The notes: generated from the letters alone by a model not told the origin. Positions 31,956 through 41,415 are shown, counted from the first letter of the stretch. The stretch: 64,000 nucleotides of DNA from Mangrovimicrobium sp048323675 (GCF_048323675.1 NZ_JBLWFK010000002.1:62001-126000); one strand, 5' to 3'. Translations and numbers: made by a program.

Positions 31956-33563
31956 TTACGCGGCCTTCGATTCAGCCCTGGCCTTGTGTTCGAGGTACTC
32001 GTCGTAGGTGCCCTGGAAATCCACCAGGGCCTGGTCCTTGATCTCCACCACCCGGGTGGCCAGTGAGGAGACGAACTGGCGGTCGTGGCTGACGAAAATC
32101 AGTGTGCCGTCGTAGTTGGCCAGCGCCTTGTTCAGGGCCTCGATGGATTCCATATCCATGTGGTTGGTGGGCTCGTCCATGATCAGGACATTGGTGTCCA
32201 TCATCATCAGCTTGCCAAACAACAGGCGGTTCTTTTCCCCGCCGGAACAGACGCTGGCCTTCTTGTTGGCATCGTCCGCGGTGAACAGCAGGCGGCCGAG
32301 CATGCCGCGCACAGCAAGGTCGTCGTGCTTCGGGGTGCGCCACTGGCTCATCCACTCGAAGATGGTGAGGTCGCCGCTGAAGTCCGCGCTGCTGTCCTGG
32401 GGGCAGTAACCGATGGCAGCGTTCTCCGACCACTTGATCACACCGCCGTCCGCCTGGAGCTCATCGACGAGGCAGCGCAGGAAGGTGGTCTTGCCGGCGC
32501 CGTTTTCACCGATCACCGCCAGGCGGGTGCCGGCTTCCACCAGCATTTCTCCGCCCTTGAACAGTTGTACCCCGTCGAAGCCGTGGGCGAGACCTTCCAG
32601 GGTCAGCGCCTGGCGGTGCAGCTTTTTACACTGGTTGAACGTAATGTAGGGGGAAACCCGGCTGGACGGCTTGATCTCATCCAGTTTGATTTTCTCCATT
32701 TTCTTCGCCCGTGAGCTGGCCTGCTTGGCCTTGGAGGCATTGGCGGAGAAGCGGTTGACGAAGCTCTGCAGTTCCTCGAGTTCCGCGGCCTTCTTGGCGT
32801 TGCCCGCGTGCAGCTGTTCCTGGATCAGGGTGGACGCCGCGACAAAGGCCTCATAGTTGCCAGGGAAGATGCGCAACTCGCCGTAGTCGATATCCGCCAT
32901 GTGGGTGCATACCGAGTTGAGGAAGTGGCGATCGTGGGAAATGATGATCATGGTGCTTTTGCGCTGGTTCAGCATTTCCGCCAGCCAGTGGATGGTGTGG
33001 ATATCCAGGTTGTTGGTGGGCTCGTCCAGCAGCAGGATGTCCGGGTCCCCGAAGAGCGCCTGGGCCAGCAGCACCCGCAGCTTCCAGCCGGGGGCGACCT
33101 GCTTCATCAGGCCGAAGTGGAAGGATTCCTCGATGCCCGCTTCCAGCAGGATCTCGCCGGCGCGGCTCTCCGCGCTGTAGCCGTCCATTTCCGCGAACAG
33201 GACCTCGAGCTCCGCCACCCGCATGCCGTCTTCCTCGCTCATTTCTGGCAGGGCATAGATGCGCTCGCGTTCCTGCTTGACCTTCCACAGTTCCGCGTCG
33301 CCCATGATCACGGTATCGATCACGCTGAATTCCTCGAACGCGAACTGGTCCTGGCTGAGGATGCCCAGGGTGCAGCCCGGCGCGATGGATACATTGCCCG
33401 CGGTGGGGGCCAGTGCGCCGCTGAGGATTTTCATGAAGGTCGACTTGCCACAGCCATTGGCCCCGATCAGCCCGTAGCGGTTGCCGTTGCCAAACTTGGC
33501 GGAGATGTTTTCAAACAGCGGCTGGGCGCCGAACTGCATGGTGATGTTCGCGGTGGTGATCAA
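31956..33563 (-). CDS. ybiT: ABC-F family ATPase YbiT
   Basis: A 535-residue duplicated ABC ATPase without membrane segments. It has two Walker A motifs (GANGCGKST and GENGAGKTT), two Walker B motifs (ILLLDEPTNNLD and VLIMDEPTNHMD) and the ABC-F linker between the domains. Long stretches agree with my recollection of E. coli YbiT (LPEMSEEDG, VAPGWKLRVLLAQALF, NRFSANASKAKQ), not EttA or Uup. ABC-F proteins bind the ribosomal E site and tune translation. I prefer the TTG at 33563, which has AGGA 9 bases upstream and aligns with the E. coli start; the ATG at 33587 would add eight residues. Confidence 0.93.
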   Translation of the reverse strand: MITTANITMQFGAQPLFENISAKFGNGNRYGLIGANGCGKSTFMKILSGALAPTAGNVSIAPGCTLGILSQDQFAFEEFSVIDTVIMGDAELWKVKQERERIYALPEMSEEDGMRVAELEVLFAEMDGYSAESRAGEILLEAGIEESFHFGLMKQVAPGWKLRVLLAQALFGDPDILLLDEPTNNLDIHTIHWLAEMLNQRKSTMIIISHDRHFLNSVCTHMADIDYGELRIFPGNYEAFVAASTLIQEQLHAGNAKKAAELEELQSFVNRFSANASKAKQASSRAKKMEKIKLDEIKPSSRVSPYITFNQCKKLHRQALTLEGLAHGFDGVQLFKGGEMLVEAGTRLAVIGENGAGKTTFLRCLVDELQADGGVIKWSENAAIGYCPQDSSADFSGDLTIFEWMSQWRTPKHDDLAVRGMLGRLLFTADDANKKASVCSGGEKNRLLFGKLMMMDTNVLIMDEPTNHMDMESIEALNKALANYDGTLIFVSHDRQFVSSLATRVVEIKDQALVDFQGTYDEYLEHKARAESKAA

Positions 33564-33677
33564 GAGTCTATTCCTGCGGGTTTGCAACCAGGGATATTGG
33601 CGATTGGGTATCGCTGTTGCGGGGACGCTCAGCGGGGGCGGGCACTATACGGACTTAATGTGGGAGTGTCGAGGGAT

Positions 33678-33694
33678 TGTTCAATAATTGAACA
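33678..33694. promoter_or_regulatory. Perfect operator-like palindrome
   Basis: TGTTCAATAATTGAACA: two 8-base arms around a single A. The form (GTTCAAT/ATTGAAC) resembles operators of TetR-family repressors such as BetI. It lies about 115 bases upstream of the ybiT start. The regulator is not in the window. Confidence 0.45.
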
Positions 33695-33899
33695 GGCAGG
33701 TGGCTGTGTACGGCTTTCGGTGTCGGTCGATCAACGAACCTCTCCATAGCGTTTTCCTGGTCAATTCACCTGCCTGCCTCCAGGCTATTTTTCAACCGGG
33801 ATATCGTCTGTGTCCCACGTGTGCTTTGAATCGGGCGAGAGACCGCTCCGCGCCAGTGAAGCTGGCGAGGTGACGGGAGGTAACGCCTGCAGGCGGGTA

Positions 33900-33936
33900 G
33901 CGAATGCCAGAGCGAAAAGGGCTCTGACCCCTTTGC
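33900..33936 (-). repeat. Single right-type REP end with internal flank
   Basis: GCGAATGCCAGAGCGAAAAGGGCTCTGACCCC retains the GCGAATGcCAG internal sequence of the 128-base subfamily directly next to the right core, so the usual right flank has been deleted. It touches the stop of the SnoaL-like gene and could terminate it. Confidence 0.75.
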
Positions 33937-34356
33937 TTAGCCGAACAGCACCTCGTGGGCGAGGTGGGTGTCGCAGTACTCGTAGAGTTCGCTGATCCGG
34001 TCGCCGCTGAACCGCATACGCCAGCAATAGTTGTTGTTGTAGGGCTGGCCCTTGAGGGAAACCGCATTGGAATGACCAAACACCACGATGTAGTCGCCGT
34101 CGGCGAGTATCAATTCCTCGGTAAAGTGCATTCCGTCGCGGGTGATTTGTTTGGCTACCGGCACGCCGTAGGCGAGGTAATTCTCCTTGTCGAGGGCCGC
34201 GGACATCTCCTCCCCGTCTGCGGACCAGGAGTCGGCTTGCTGCATGAAACGGAACTGGAAATCGTCATTGATCAGTTCGCGCACGGCGTCGGCATCGCCG
34301 CGCGCGGATGCGTGCAGCATTTTTACGGCATTTTGCTTACGTTGCTCGATGGTCAT
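33937..34356 (-). CDS. SnoaL-like (NTF2-fold) protein
   Basis: A 139-residue NTF2-like protein of the ketosteroid isomerase-like type (NAVKMLHASARGDADAVRELI broken at A, then DDFQFRFM, YIVVFGHSNAV and WRMRFSGDRISELYEY). The last segment is typical of SnoaL-like dehydratases or isomerases. The ATG at 34356 has GGAG about 10 bases upstream; a longer frame adds 20 Pro/Arg-rich residues that are unlikely to be translated. Confidence 0.8.
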   Translation of the reverse strand: MTIEQRKQNAVKMLHASARGDADAVRELINDDFQFRFMQQADSWSADGEEMSAALDKENYLAYGVPVAKQITRDGMHFTEELILADGDYIVVFGHSNAVSLKGQPYNNNYCWRMRFSGDRISELYEYCDTHLAHEVLFG

Positions 34357-34551
34357 GGCAGCTGTTCTCCGGGGCCTGGGTGCGGGGGTCGGGTGGCGGA
34401 CCGCCGCCGAAGGCAATATATGAAATTATGCTTCCTATTATAGCAGGAACTACCTAAACTGGACCCCCTGTTTCGCCACCGTTACTCACAGGTGCGCAGG
34501 AATCTTATCCCTCACTATAAATACAGCCCACAAGGGCAGGGGAGAAGGCGT

Positions 34552-35514
34552 ATGCAATCAATAACACCGCGCCCGTTGCAGGATGATCTTCCGTTCGGCG
34601 CGAGAATTCCGGGCGTCACACTGGAAATGCTGAACGATGCGGAGACGCGCCGGCAACTCAATGCGATATTTGAACAGCAGGGCATGATCGTTTTCGAAGA
34701 CGTCGAGCCCAGCAGCGAATTCCAGATTGCCCTCAGCAACGTGTTCGGCCCGCTCAAGGAGCACCCGGTGAAAACCGTGTCCCGGGTGGACCAGGACTCC
34801 ATGCCGGGTGTCATTGCCATCAGCAATACCGATGTCGGCGGGATAGTCGAAATCGACGGGCGCACCCTGATGAGCTGGCAGCCCTGGCACTTCGATCATT
34901 CCTACAACAATGAGCTCAACCGAGCCGGGGTCTTGCGCTCGGTGATCGTGCCGCCCGAAGGCGGACTGACCGGCTTCGCCGACGGCATCCAGATTTACCA
35001 CGCGCTACCGGCTTCGATCCGCGAGCGGATCGAGCCGCTCAATGTCATCTACTCGCTCAACCTGTATTTCAAACACCAGCGCTTCGGCCTGCCGAAGAAC
35101 TTTCGCGTGCTCAAGCCCAAGGGGCCGGAGTTGATGGAAGTCGCGAAATCCATGCCGCGCTCCATCCATCCCGCGGTGTGGACCCGGCCCGACGGTGAGA
35201 AGGTGCTGCACATGTCGCCCTACGGCGCACTGGGGTTCGAAGGTATGGAGACCGAGGAGGGGGATGCGCTGTTTGAGGAGGCCTGGTCTGCGGTGGTGCA
35301 AGCCATGCGTCCCTACCACCACGAATGGAAGGAGACCGACATGCTCATCTGGGACAACTGGCGCATGCTGCACGAGGCCCCGGGCTGCTCGCCGGAGTTT
35401 GAGAGGATCATGCACCGCACCACCATCAAGGGCGACTACGGGCTGGGCCGTTTCGAGGCCGAGGCCGCCGGGGAGCGCGTCTTCCACACCCGCTGGCCGG
35501 AGGCAACCGCATGA
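34552..35514 (+). CDS. TauD/TfdA-family Fe(II)/2-oxoglutarate dioxygenase
   Basis: A 320-residue non-haem iron dioxygenase. The iron facial triad is WHFDHSY (His and Asp) and the distal His in MLHEAPG, with the 2-oxoglutarate arginine in IMHRTTIKGDY. The family oxidatively removes groups from taurine, phenoxyacetates and similar compounds; the native substrate is unknown. GGAGAAGG precedes the ATG at 34552. It overlaps the following flavin reductase gene by 4 bases (ATGA), so the two form one translational unit and probably act on one substrate in sequence. Confidence 0.9.
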   Translation: MQSITPRPLQDDLPFGARIPGVTLEMLNDAETRRQLNAIFEQQGMIVFEDVEPSSEFQIALSNVFGPLKEHPVKTVSRVDQDSMPGVIAISNTDVGGIVEIDGRTLMSWQPWHFDHSYNNELNRAGVLRSVIVPPEGGLTGFADGIQIYHALPASIRERIEPLNVIYSLNLYFKHQRFGLPKNFRVLKPKGPELMEVAKSMPRSIHPAVWTRPDGEKVLHMSPYGALGFEGMETEEGDALFEEAWSAVVQAMRPYHHEWKETDMLIWDNWRMLHEAPGCSPEFERIMHRTTIKGDYGLGRFEAEAAGERVFHTRWPEATA

Positions 35515-37568
35515 CGCACCCCACGTATCCGAAAGTGTTCAGCCCCATCCGGTTGGGACCGGTGGCACTCGACAACCGCTTTTACGCCTCCCCGCACCTG
35601 GTCCCCTACAGCGTGGGTGGCAGCCCCACGCCCGCCTATGTGGACTATGTCCGGGCTCGGGTCGAGGGCGGCTGCGGCCTGGTCGTGGCCAGCATGGCCG
35701 GCTACCACCGCACGGCGGCGCCGGTCGCCTGCCCGCAACCCGGGGACAATATCCCGGGTTTTGCCGCCCTGGCTGACGCGGTGCACGATGCCGGCGGCAA
35801 AATTTTCGGCCAACCCTGGTACCACTGGGGACAGCCGGGCTGGTGGCAGCCCATGAGCCCGCGTGTCCCGGCGCTGTCCCCCTCGGTCTCCCAGTACGAT
35901 TTTTCCGGATTCCGGGCCTCCACCCGGGCGATGAGCACGGCGGATATCGACCGGGTGATCCGGAGCTTCGCCGAGTCCACCGCCAACCTGCGCCGTGCGG
36001 GCTTCGATGGCGTGATGATGCACGCTTCCCACGGCACGGTGATGGAGCAGTTCCTCTCACCCTATTTCAACCGCCGCGAGGACGCCTACGGCGGCTCCTT
36101 CGACGGCCGCCTCCGTTTCGTGATGGAAACCCTGGAGGCGGTGCGCGAAGCCGCGGGCGGGAACATGGCGGTAGGCATACGCCTCAACTGCGACGAACTG
36201 CTGCAGGGCGGTTACGGTACCGAGGAGGCCCGCGCCTACCTGGCGCATATCGCGGCCTCGGGACTGATCGACTATGTCGACCTTGATGTCGCCGTGGAAC
36301 CGGACCAGCTGTGGATGGGGATGCCTCCGGTACTGCTGGAAAAGCACCCCTACAAACCCTATGTCGAGGCGGTGCGCGACGCCGCGGGCGATGTCCCTGT
36401 GCTCAGCGTGCTCGGCCGCCTGACCACGATAGGTGAGGCCGAGGCGGCACTGGAGTCCGGGCTCTGTGACATGGTCGGGGCCGCGCGCGCCCTGATTGCC
36501 GAGCCGGACCTGGTGCGCAACGCGCGCGAAGGCAGGGAGGAGCGCAGTCGTACCTGTATCGCCTGCAACTGGTGTATCGGTGGCATGCACGAGGGCACCC
36601 AGTCCTGCCCGGTCAACCCGGCGGCCTGGCGCGAATCCGCCCTGAATCCGAACAGCTACCCTGCGGCGCCGAAGGCCTGCAAGGTCATTGTCGTCGGCGC
36701 CGGCCCAGGGGGGCTGGAAGCAGCCCGCGTGGCAGCGTTGCGCGGCCACCACGTCCAGCTGTGGGAGGCCCGGGAAACCCTGGGCGGCGCGCTGGCGTTG
36801 TGGGCCTCGCTGCCTGGCCGCGAGTTCTTCGCCAAAAGTATCGAGTGGTGGGAAAGCGAACTGCAGCGCCTGGCGGTGGACGTACGCACCGGGGTACAGG
36901 CGACCGCGACGGATATCCTCGCGGAGAGTCCGGACGCCGTGGTGCTCGCCACTGGCGCCCTGCACAACCGGCAGGGCCAGAGCAACTTCCGGGACAACCC
37001 GATTCCGGGCTGCGAGCAACCCTTCGTGTGCCTCCCCGAGGACATACTCCTCGGCGCGGTGGAACCTGTCGGGCGGGTCGTGGTGCTCGATGCCGAGGGG
37101 ACCAATGCCGGAGTCGGCGTGGCGGAAGTCCTCGGCAGGCGCGGCTGTGAGGTCACCTTGCTGACGCCGGCCTTCGCGCCGGTGTCCTCCCGGGTGCAGG
37201 TCGCGGAGGAGACCCGGTTTATCATGCAGCGCCTGTACGAGGCCGGTGTGGCTATTCGCCCCAGGACGTACATCAAGGCCATCGGACAGCACCGGCTGGA
37301 CCTGTTCGATGCATACACCGGGGAGGCGTCATCGATGGACGCAGTGGATACCGTGGTACTGGCGACCGGCCGTTCTCCGGTGAGCGACCTGGAATCGGCA
37401 CTCGACGGCCGTGTGCCCCAGCTATTCCCGGTGGGCGACGCCGCGGCCGCGCGGCACTGGTCGGCTGCAAGCTATGAAGGTCATATCTTCGCCCGCCTGA
37501 TCGGTGAGCCGGGGGCCCCGGGTTCCTTGTCGGAGGCGTATTTCATGCCCCGGGAGTGGCAGCCCTGA
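35511..37568 (+). CDS. 2,4-dienoyl-CoA reductase-like flavin/FeS oxidoreductase
   Basis: A 685-residue enzyme of the old yellow enzyme/2,4-dienoyl-CoA reductase group. Residues 1 to about 340 are an FMN-binding TIM barrel (MMHASHGTVMEQFLSPYFNR split here, with the YGGSFDGR signature). The 4Fe-4S cluster cysteines lie in CIACNWC and QSCPVNP near 349-370. An FAD/NAD(P) domain starts at VIVVGAGPGGLEAARVA near 391. This is the layout of FadH, trimethylamine dehydrogenase and related enzymes. Its overlap with the TauD-like gene implies a joint pathway. Confidence 0.9.
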   Translation: MTHPTYPKVFSPIRLGPVALDNRFYASPHLVPYSVGGSPTPAYVDYVRARVEGGCGLVVASMAGYHRTAAPVACPQPGDNIPGFAALADAVHDAGGKIFGQPWYHWGQPGWWQPMSPRVPALSPSVSQYDFSGFRASTRAMSTADIDRVIRSFAESTANLRRAGFDGVMMHASHGTVMEQFLSPYFNRREDAYGGSFDGRLRFVMETLEAVREAAGGNMAVGIRLNCDELLQGGYGTEEARAYLAHIAASGLIDYVDLDVAVEPDQLWMGMPPVLLEKHPYKPYVEAVRDAAGDVPVLSVLGRLTTIGEAEAALESGLCDMVGAARALIAEPDLVRNAREGREERSRTCIACNWCIGGMHEGTQSCPVNPAAWRESALNPNSYPAAPKACKVIVVGAGPGGLEAARVAALRGHHVQLWEARETLGGALALWASLPGREFFAKSIEWWESELQRLAVDVRTGVQATATDILAESPDAVVLATGALHNRQGQSNFRDNPIPGCEQPFVCLPEDILLGAVEPVGRVVVLDAEGTNAGVGVAEVLGRRGCEVTLLTPAFAPVSSRVQVAEETRFIMQRLYEAGVAIRPRTYIKAIGQHRLDLFDAYTGEASSMDAVDTVVLATGRSPVSDLESALDGRVPQLFPVGDAAAARHWSAASYEGHIFARLIGEPGAPGSLSEAYFMPREWQP

Positions 37569-37585
37569 GCCCTTCGGTTTGCAGG

Positions 37586-37996
37586 TTAGAATTTGAAGTC
37601 TGCTCCGCACTCGATGAGCAATTGCCCCGCGAGGCCGGCGGCGCGATGTTGCTGTGCCCGCTGGTATTCCTCGTTCCGCAACATGTCCAGCATGACCTGG
37701 GTTGAGGGGTACTGGATAATCGCCACCGCATCCCAGAGGTCGTCTCCCGTGCCGATCAACAGGCCGCGGACGTCGCCTGAGAAGAGGACCTTCGCGCCCT
37801 GTGGAGCCATGATTTTCTCGAATGCCTCTCCGTAAAGCCTGTAGGCTTCGCGCCCGGACAGGTCTGTTGCCCTGCCGTCCTCGTAGGCCGCCTTGTCCTT
37901 GAACTTGAGGAGGTTCAGCATGGCGATGGGTTCACCGGTCTGGCGGTCCCTGAAAGCCCTGACCTGGTCGCCGGTCGGTTGTAGTACATTTTGCAT
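37586..37996 (-). CDS. DUF1330/EthD-like dimeric barrel protein
   Basis: A 136-residue protein with the DUF1330 pattern: EPIAMLNLLKFKDKAAYEDG, GREAYRLYGEAFEKIM, KVLFSGDVRGLLIG and WDAVAIIQYPSTQVMLDML. These small alpha-beta barrels form dimers; the activity is unknown. The segment coding EKIM through LLIG recurs in degraded form at 43171-43243, directly beside the RAYT element. It converges on the TauD/flavin reductase operon with a 17-base gap. Confidence 0.85.
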   Translation of the reverse strand: MQNVLQPTGDQVRAFRDRQTGEPIAMLNLLKFKDKAAYEDGRATDLSGREAYRLYGEAFEKIMAPQGAKVLFSGDVRGLLIGTGDDLWDAVAIIQYPSTQVMLDMLRNEEYQRAQQHRAAGLAGQLLIECGADFKF

Positions 37997-38097
37997 ATCC
38001 GGTCTCTCCCGCTGATGAAGCCGCGCCTGGTGAATGTCCTGGGAAAATAACGTTCCATGGAAGCTACATCAGCGGAAGGATTTAAACCATCCTCGTA

Positions 38098-38179
38098 AAA
38101 CGGCCCTGACCCATTTATTTCCCCATTAAAACGATTGCGCAATCGTCAAAAATGGCCAAAAAGGGCTCTGACCCCTTTA
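38098..38179 (-). repeat. Right-type REP end (38150-38179) with a degenerate neighbour (38098-38117)
   Basis: AAAAATGGCCAAAAAGGGCTCTGACCCC lies at 38149-38175, immediately followed by the TTTAT that contains the stop of the Gly-rich surface protein gene. A weak copy, AAACGGCCCTGACCC, lies 50 bases to its left. It probably terminates the surface-protein transcript. Confidence 0.7.
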
Positions 38180-39634
38180 TAAATTTGCACCCGGTGACCC
38201 ATTTGTCCCGTTAATTGCCCCACCATTGCCCCCGTTGCCCCCGTTACCGCCATTGCCGAGGCCTGACCCCAGGTACAGGTTGCCACCGTTGCCTCCGTCG
38301 CCACCGACAATAGCGCCGTTCCCACCGTTACCGCCATTGCCGCCTGCGGGGCTGCCAGTGGCGGCCGTGGCAGTGACATCGCCGCCGTCTCCTCCATTGC
38401 CACCGTTTTCGCTGCCGGCGCCGCCGTCGCCACCATTGCCGGCGATAACGCTGGCTGCATCGATACTTCCGGCGATAGACACGTTGCCACCCGAACCGCC
38501 GTTGCCGCCATTTACGCCTGGCCCACCGGTGCCACCATCGCCGGAATTGATGAGTGTTGCGTTGTTGAGATCTCCAGACACAGTGATTTGACCTCCAGGG
38601 CCGCCGTCACCACCATCGCGCTGGATAACACCCGAAGTAACCAGAGAGCCGGCTGCGTTCAGGGATACAGTACCCGCCGGACCACCCGCGCCACCATGGC
38701 CTGCGCTAAGCGTACCCGCATCCCCGTTGCCCGCTACGTCGCCGCCAGCGCCTCCGTTGCCGCCTGACACATTGATCACACCGCTCAACACAACATCGCC
38801 AAGTGCGTCGATGTCCACTGCACCTCCGGGGCCACCCACTGCGCCATTACCCGCGGGGTTATCCAGTGACCCGCCGGCGCCAGCGCTGCCATTGGCGCCG
38901 CTGAAATCCAGCGTACCCGCAAGCTCGATATTGCCGCTACTGCGAATGAGCAGGGGATTGCTGCCAGTAACGGAAAGGATGACGCCGGGCGCGATGGTAA
39001 GGTCGACGACGTTCAACTCCCGCAGCGTGGGATCCCAGCCCGTGGGCATCCCCGGTGACTGGCCCGCCAGTGTGAGCAAGCCCGTGTCAGTGTCGAAACT
39101 GTGGGTACCGCTTGAAAAAATCAGGCTGAGGGTTTGGGTACAGGTGTAAACGGTGGCGCAGCTGGCTCCGTCTTCAAGGAGCAGGCCTGCTATACACTCG
39201 TCGGCAGGCGCACGGGTCGCACAGAACGGGGGTGGTACGACGGTGCCTATTTCCAGTGTCACGCCCGAGGTGTTGGTATAGACGGCGTCCGCTACCGGAA
39301 TATCGACAGTGCCACCTGCGGGCTGGTTCAGCTCGATCATGACTGCAGCGATGGCATCCTGAATGTGGAGGCTGCTGAAAATCCCCATACCCACACCGGT
39401 AGAGAGTGTGAGGGCTCCGAGCAGTTGTCGGCGATACGGGGTCTTGCGCAGCGCACGAAAGCCCACCAGCACGAGCGCGATACTCAGGGGCAGCAGCAGC
39501 GAAAGAATTGGCACCGGCATCGGTGCCGTAGAGGTCGGGGCGGGTCCATAGCCAAGGGTCCCGGTCGACTGGGCAAAAGAGATGGCAGGTACGCAGAGCC
39601 CCAGGATACCGGGCAAAAATCGATGGAAGGTCAT
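38177..39634 (-). CDS. Midcut-by-XrtH-type surface protein with long Gly/Asn-rich repeat region
   Basis: A 485-residue exported protein. The N-terminal module matches the genes at 18245 and 39835: signal peptide (about 1-22, ending in AISFA), paired hydrophobic segments split by RALRKTPYRR, then IELNQPAGGTVDIP, YTNTSGVTLEIGTVV, PADECIAGLL and GASCATVYTC. After this comes a beta-helix-like region (LTIAPGVILSVTGSNPLLI, GNIELAGTLDFSGANG) and about 240 residues rich in GGxGG and GGNGG units with regular short beta strands (VVLSGVINVSGGNGG). AAGGAG lies 8 bases before the ATG at 39634. Probably an XrtH-processed surface or matrix protein. Confidence 0.82.
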   Translation of the reverse strand: MTFHRFLPGILGLCVPAISFAQSTGTLGYGPAPTSTAPMPVPILSLLLPLSIALVLVGFRALRKTPYRRQLLGALTLSTGVGMGIFSSLHIQDAIAAVMIELNQPAGGTVDIPVADAVYTNTSGVTLEIGTVVPPPFCATRAPADECIAGLLLEDGASCATVYTCTQTLSLIFSSGTHSFDTDTGLLTLAGQSPGMPTGWDPTLRELNVVDLTIAPGVILSVTGSNPLLIRSSGNIELAGTLDFSGANGSAGAGGSLDNPAGNGAVGGPGGAVDIDALGDVVLSGVINVSGGNGGAGGDVAGNGDAGTLSAGHGGAGGPAGTVSLNAAGSLVTSGVIQRDGGDGGPGGQITVSGDLNNATLINSGDGGTGGPGVNGGNGGSGGNVSIAGSIDAASVIAGNGGDGGAGSENGGNGGDGGDVTATAATGSPAGGNGGNGGNGAIVGGDGGNGGNLYLGSGLGNGGNGGNGGNGGAINGTNGSPGANL

Positions 39635-39805
39635 GACCAACACTCCTTTGTTCAAGTCTCCAGATTCCTGCGCGGTTGAATCTGGGGTTGCTCCTGCAAA
39701 CGCTGATTGCCCCACTGCACGTTGCAGGGTTGGATTCTCAGCCCGTCATGCTTGCATGCGTCTACGTGATTTTATTCCGGGGAGGATAATAAGGCCAGCC
39801 GGAGG

Positions 39806-39822
39806 AAAAGGGCTGTGCCCCC
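39806..39822 (-). repeat. Degenerate REP end
   Basis: AAAAGGGCTGTGCCCCC is a mutated right-end core that keeps the hairpin. It lies 13 bases beyond the stop of the surface protein gene at 39835 and could still terminate it. Confidence 0.55.
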
Positions 39823-39834
39823 TGGATTCATCAC

Positions 39835-41415
39835 TTAGATACTGACTGTCACAGTGGCGCTATCAGTCCCCACCCCATTGTCGATCAGGTACTGGAAGGT
39901 GAAACTGCCATTGAGGGCGGGTGAGTCAATGCTCAGGCTGCCGTCTGCATTTACCGTCAAGGCACCACCGAACCCAGGAATGCCAACGGTAGCGCCGGCA
40001 GCGTTATCGGTAACCGCGCCGCCCAGGCTGCCGCCGCCAAAGGAGGTGATCGTGGCTGTTGGCGCGCCGAGATAATCCGCGCCTGCGCCATTGTTGTTGA
40101 ACAAGGTAGCCGCGGCATAGTTGGTGACAACCGAAACGACGGCAGTCAACGCGTCATCCTCCGCAACAGGGGGATCGTTGACATAAATTTCGACAGAACC
40201 CTGGCTGCTTCCCACACTGTTCCCGATGATGTAGTTGAAGGTAAATACGCCCGGGACAGTGGGATTCACCAGGTCCATGGCGCCATCCGCGTAAACGGTC
40301 ATGGTGCCACCAGCCAGGGGGCGGGAAGTACCCGGGTTTCGATCCACTCCAGCAGATGCATCACCACCGCCCCATTGGGTCAAAACCGCGGCAGGGCTGC
40401 CCAGTGTGTCGTTATTGAGCAGCCCGGTACCGGCGCCGATGTTCAGTGTTACCCCGACGTCAGTCGAGAATTCGTTGCCCGCTCCCAGTGTGGCAAGCGT
40501 ATCTGCCACAGCGGTGGGTAAATCGCCGAATGTGACTAGCACCTGGGCCGTATCATCGCCAGCAATCACCGTGCTGCTCATCGAATAGAACAGCGTTACA
40601 CTCCCCGCGCCGGTGGTCCCGTTGGCGGTGACGGACAGGTTGCCGCTGGCATTCAAACTGACATCCAGCGTGCCGCCGCCGGGAGCGGGAAAGGCGCCAA
40701 GGGTGACGCCATCCGCCGGAAACACACCCACATTCGCCAGGGAGTCGCCAAAGCTGATAGCCTGCAGGGGCGGCTCGCCGCTGTCGTTGGCAAGCACATC
40801 GATGGCGGCATTTCCGCCGTTGGTCAGCGCAATCGCGTCATCGTTTGCGGCGGTTACCAGGGATGCACAGCTGAAATCCGTGCTGCAACTCGCCTGGTCC
40901 GCCAGTTCCATTCCGGCGCGGCATTCATCGGCCGGTCCGTTGGAACTGCACTCCGGCAGCGCTGCGACTGAAGTGATCGTCAACGCTATGCCAGAGGTGT
41001 TCCTGTACTCCGCAGGGCCCGACGGAAGATCTAATGTAGCGCCGCCAGGATTATTCAGCTCGATCAGCAGCCCGGCGGCGATCGCCTGCTGCACATACAT
41101 CACGCCGGGAATCATTGCGCTGGTAGCGCCCAGCATCAGCAGAGCGCCCAGTAACTGGCGCGTGCCACGCTTGTGGATAACCCGCAAGCCAAGCACCATG
41201 AGCGCAAAACCCAGTGGTATTAACACCACGCCCGGAAGGGGTACCGCTGCGGCGGATGGCGCTGCGCTGGGTGCGTAACTGAGCGTACCCGCTGCCTGGG
41301 CGAATGCCTCGCCGGGTAATATGAAAAGCGTGGCAAATACGCTAGCGGCACGCGTGAAAAGCCGCCGATTCCGCAGTGCAGCATGCATCGTGGTGATGAA
41401 CGCGGGTGTGGGCAT
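39835..41415 (-). CDS. Midcut-by-XrtH-type surface protein with cadherin/Ig-like repeats
   Basis: A 526-residue exported protein with the same N-terminal module as its neighbour (signal peptide ending in EAFAQ, hydrophobic pair split by RVIHKRGTR, then IELNNPGGATLDLP, YRNTSGIALTI, PADECRAGM and ASCSTDFSC). Instead of Gly repeats it carries three Ig/cadherin-like repeats of the bacterial Big_9/VCBS type, each with an NDPPVAEDDAL- or ANDDAIAL-like linker and a closing strand such as GSFTFQYLIDN. AAGGA lies 7 bases before the ATG. Three proteins thus share one N-terminal module with exchangeable C-terminal domains. Confidence 0.82.
   Translation of the reverse strand: MPTPAFITTMHAALRNRRLFTRAASVFATLFILPGEAFAQAAGTLSYAPSAAPSAAAVPLPGVVLIPLGFALMVLGLRVIHKRGTRQLLGALLMLGATSAMIPGVMYVQQAIAAGLLIELNNPGGATLDLPSGPAEYRNTSGIALTITSVAALPECSSNGPADECRAGMELADQASCSTDFSCASLVTAANDDAIALTNGGNAAIDVLANDSGEPPLQAISFGDSLANVGVFPADGVTLGAFPAPGGGTLDVSLNASGNLSVTANGTTGAGSVTLFYSMSSTVIAGDDTAQVLVTFGDLPTAVADTLATLGAGNEFSTDVGVTLNIGAGTGLLNNDTLGSPAAVLTQWGGGDASAGVDRNPGTSRPLAGGTMTVYADGAMDLVNPTVPGVFTFNYIIGNSVGSSQGSVEIYVNDPPVAEDDALTAVVSVVTNYAAATLFNNNGAGADYLGAPTATITSFGGGSLGGAVTDNAAGATVGIPGFGGALTVNADGSLSIDSPALNGSFTFQYLIDNGVGTDSATVTVSI

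Larger units (their letters stand above)
33564..33936. other. Intergenic region with a perfect palindrome and a single REP end
   Basis: No gene recognised. It holds the promoter of ybiT (not resolved), a 17-base palindrome annotated separately and a right-type REP end at its right edge. Confidence 0.5.
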
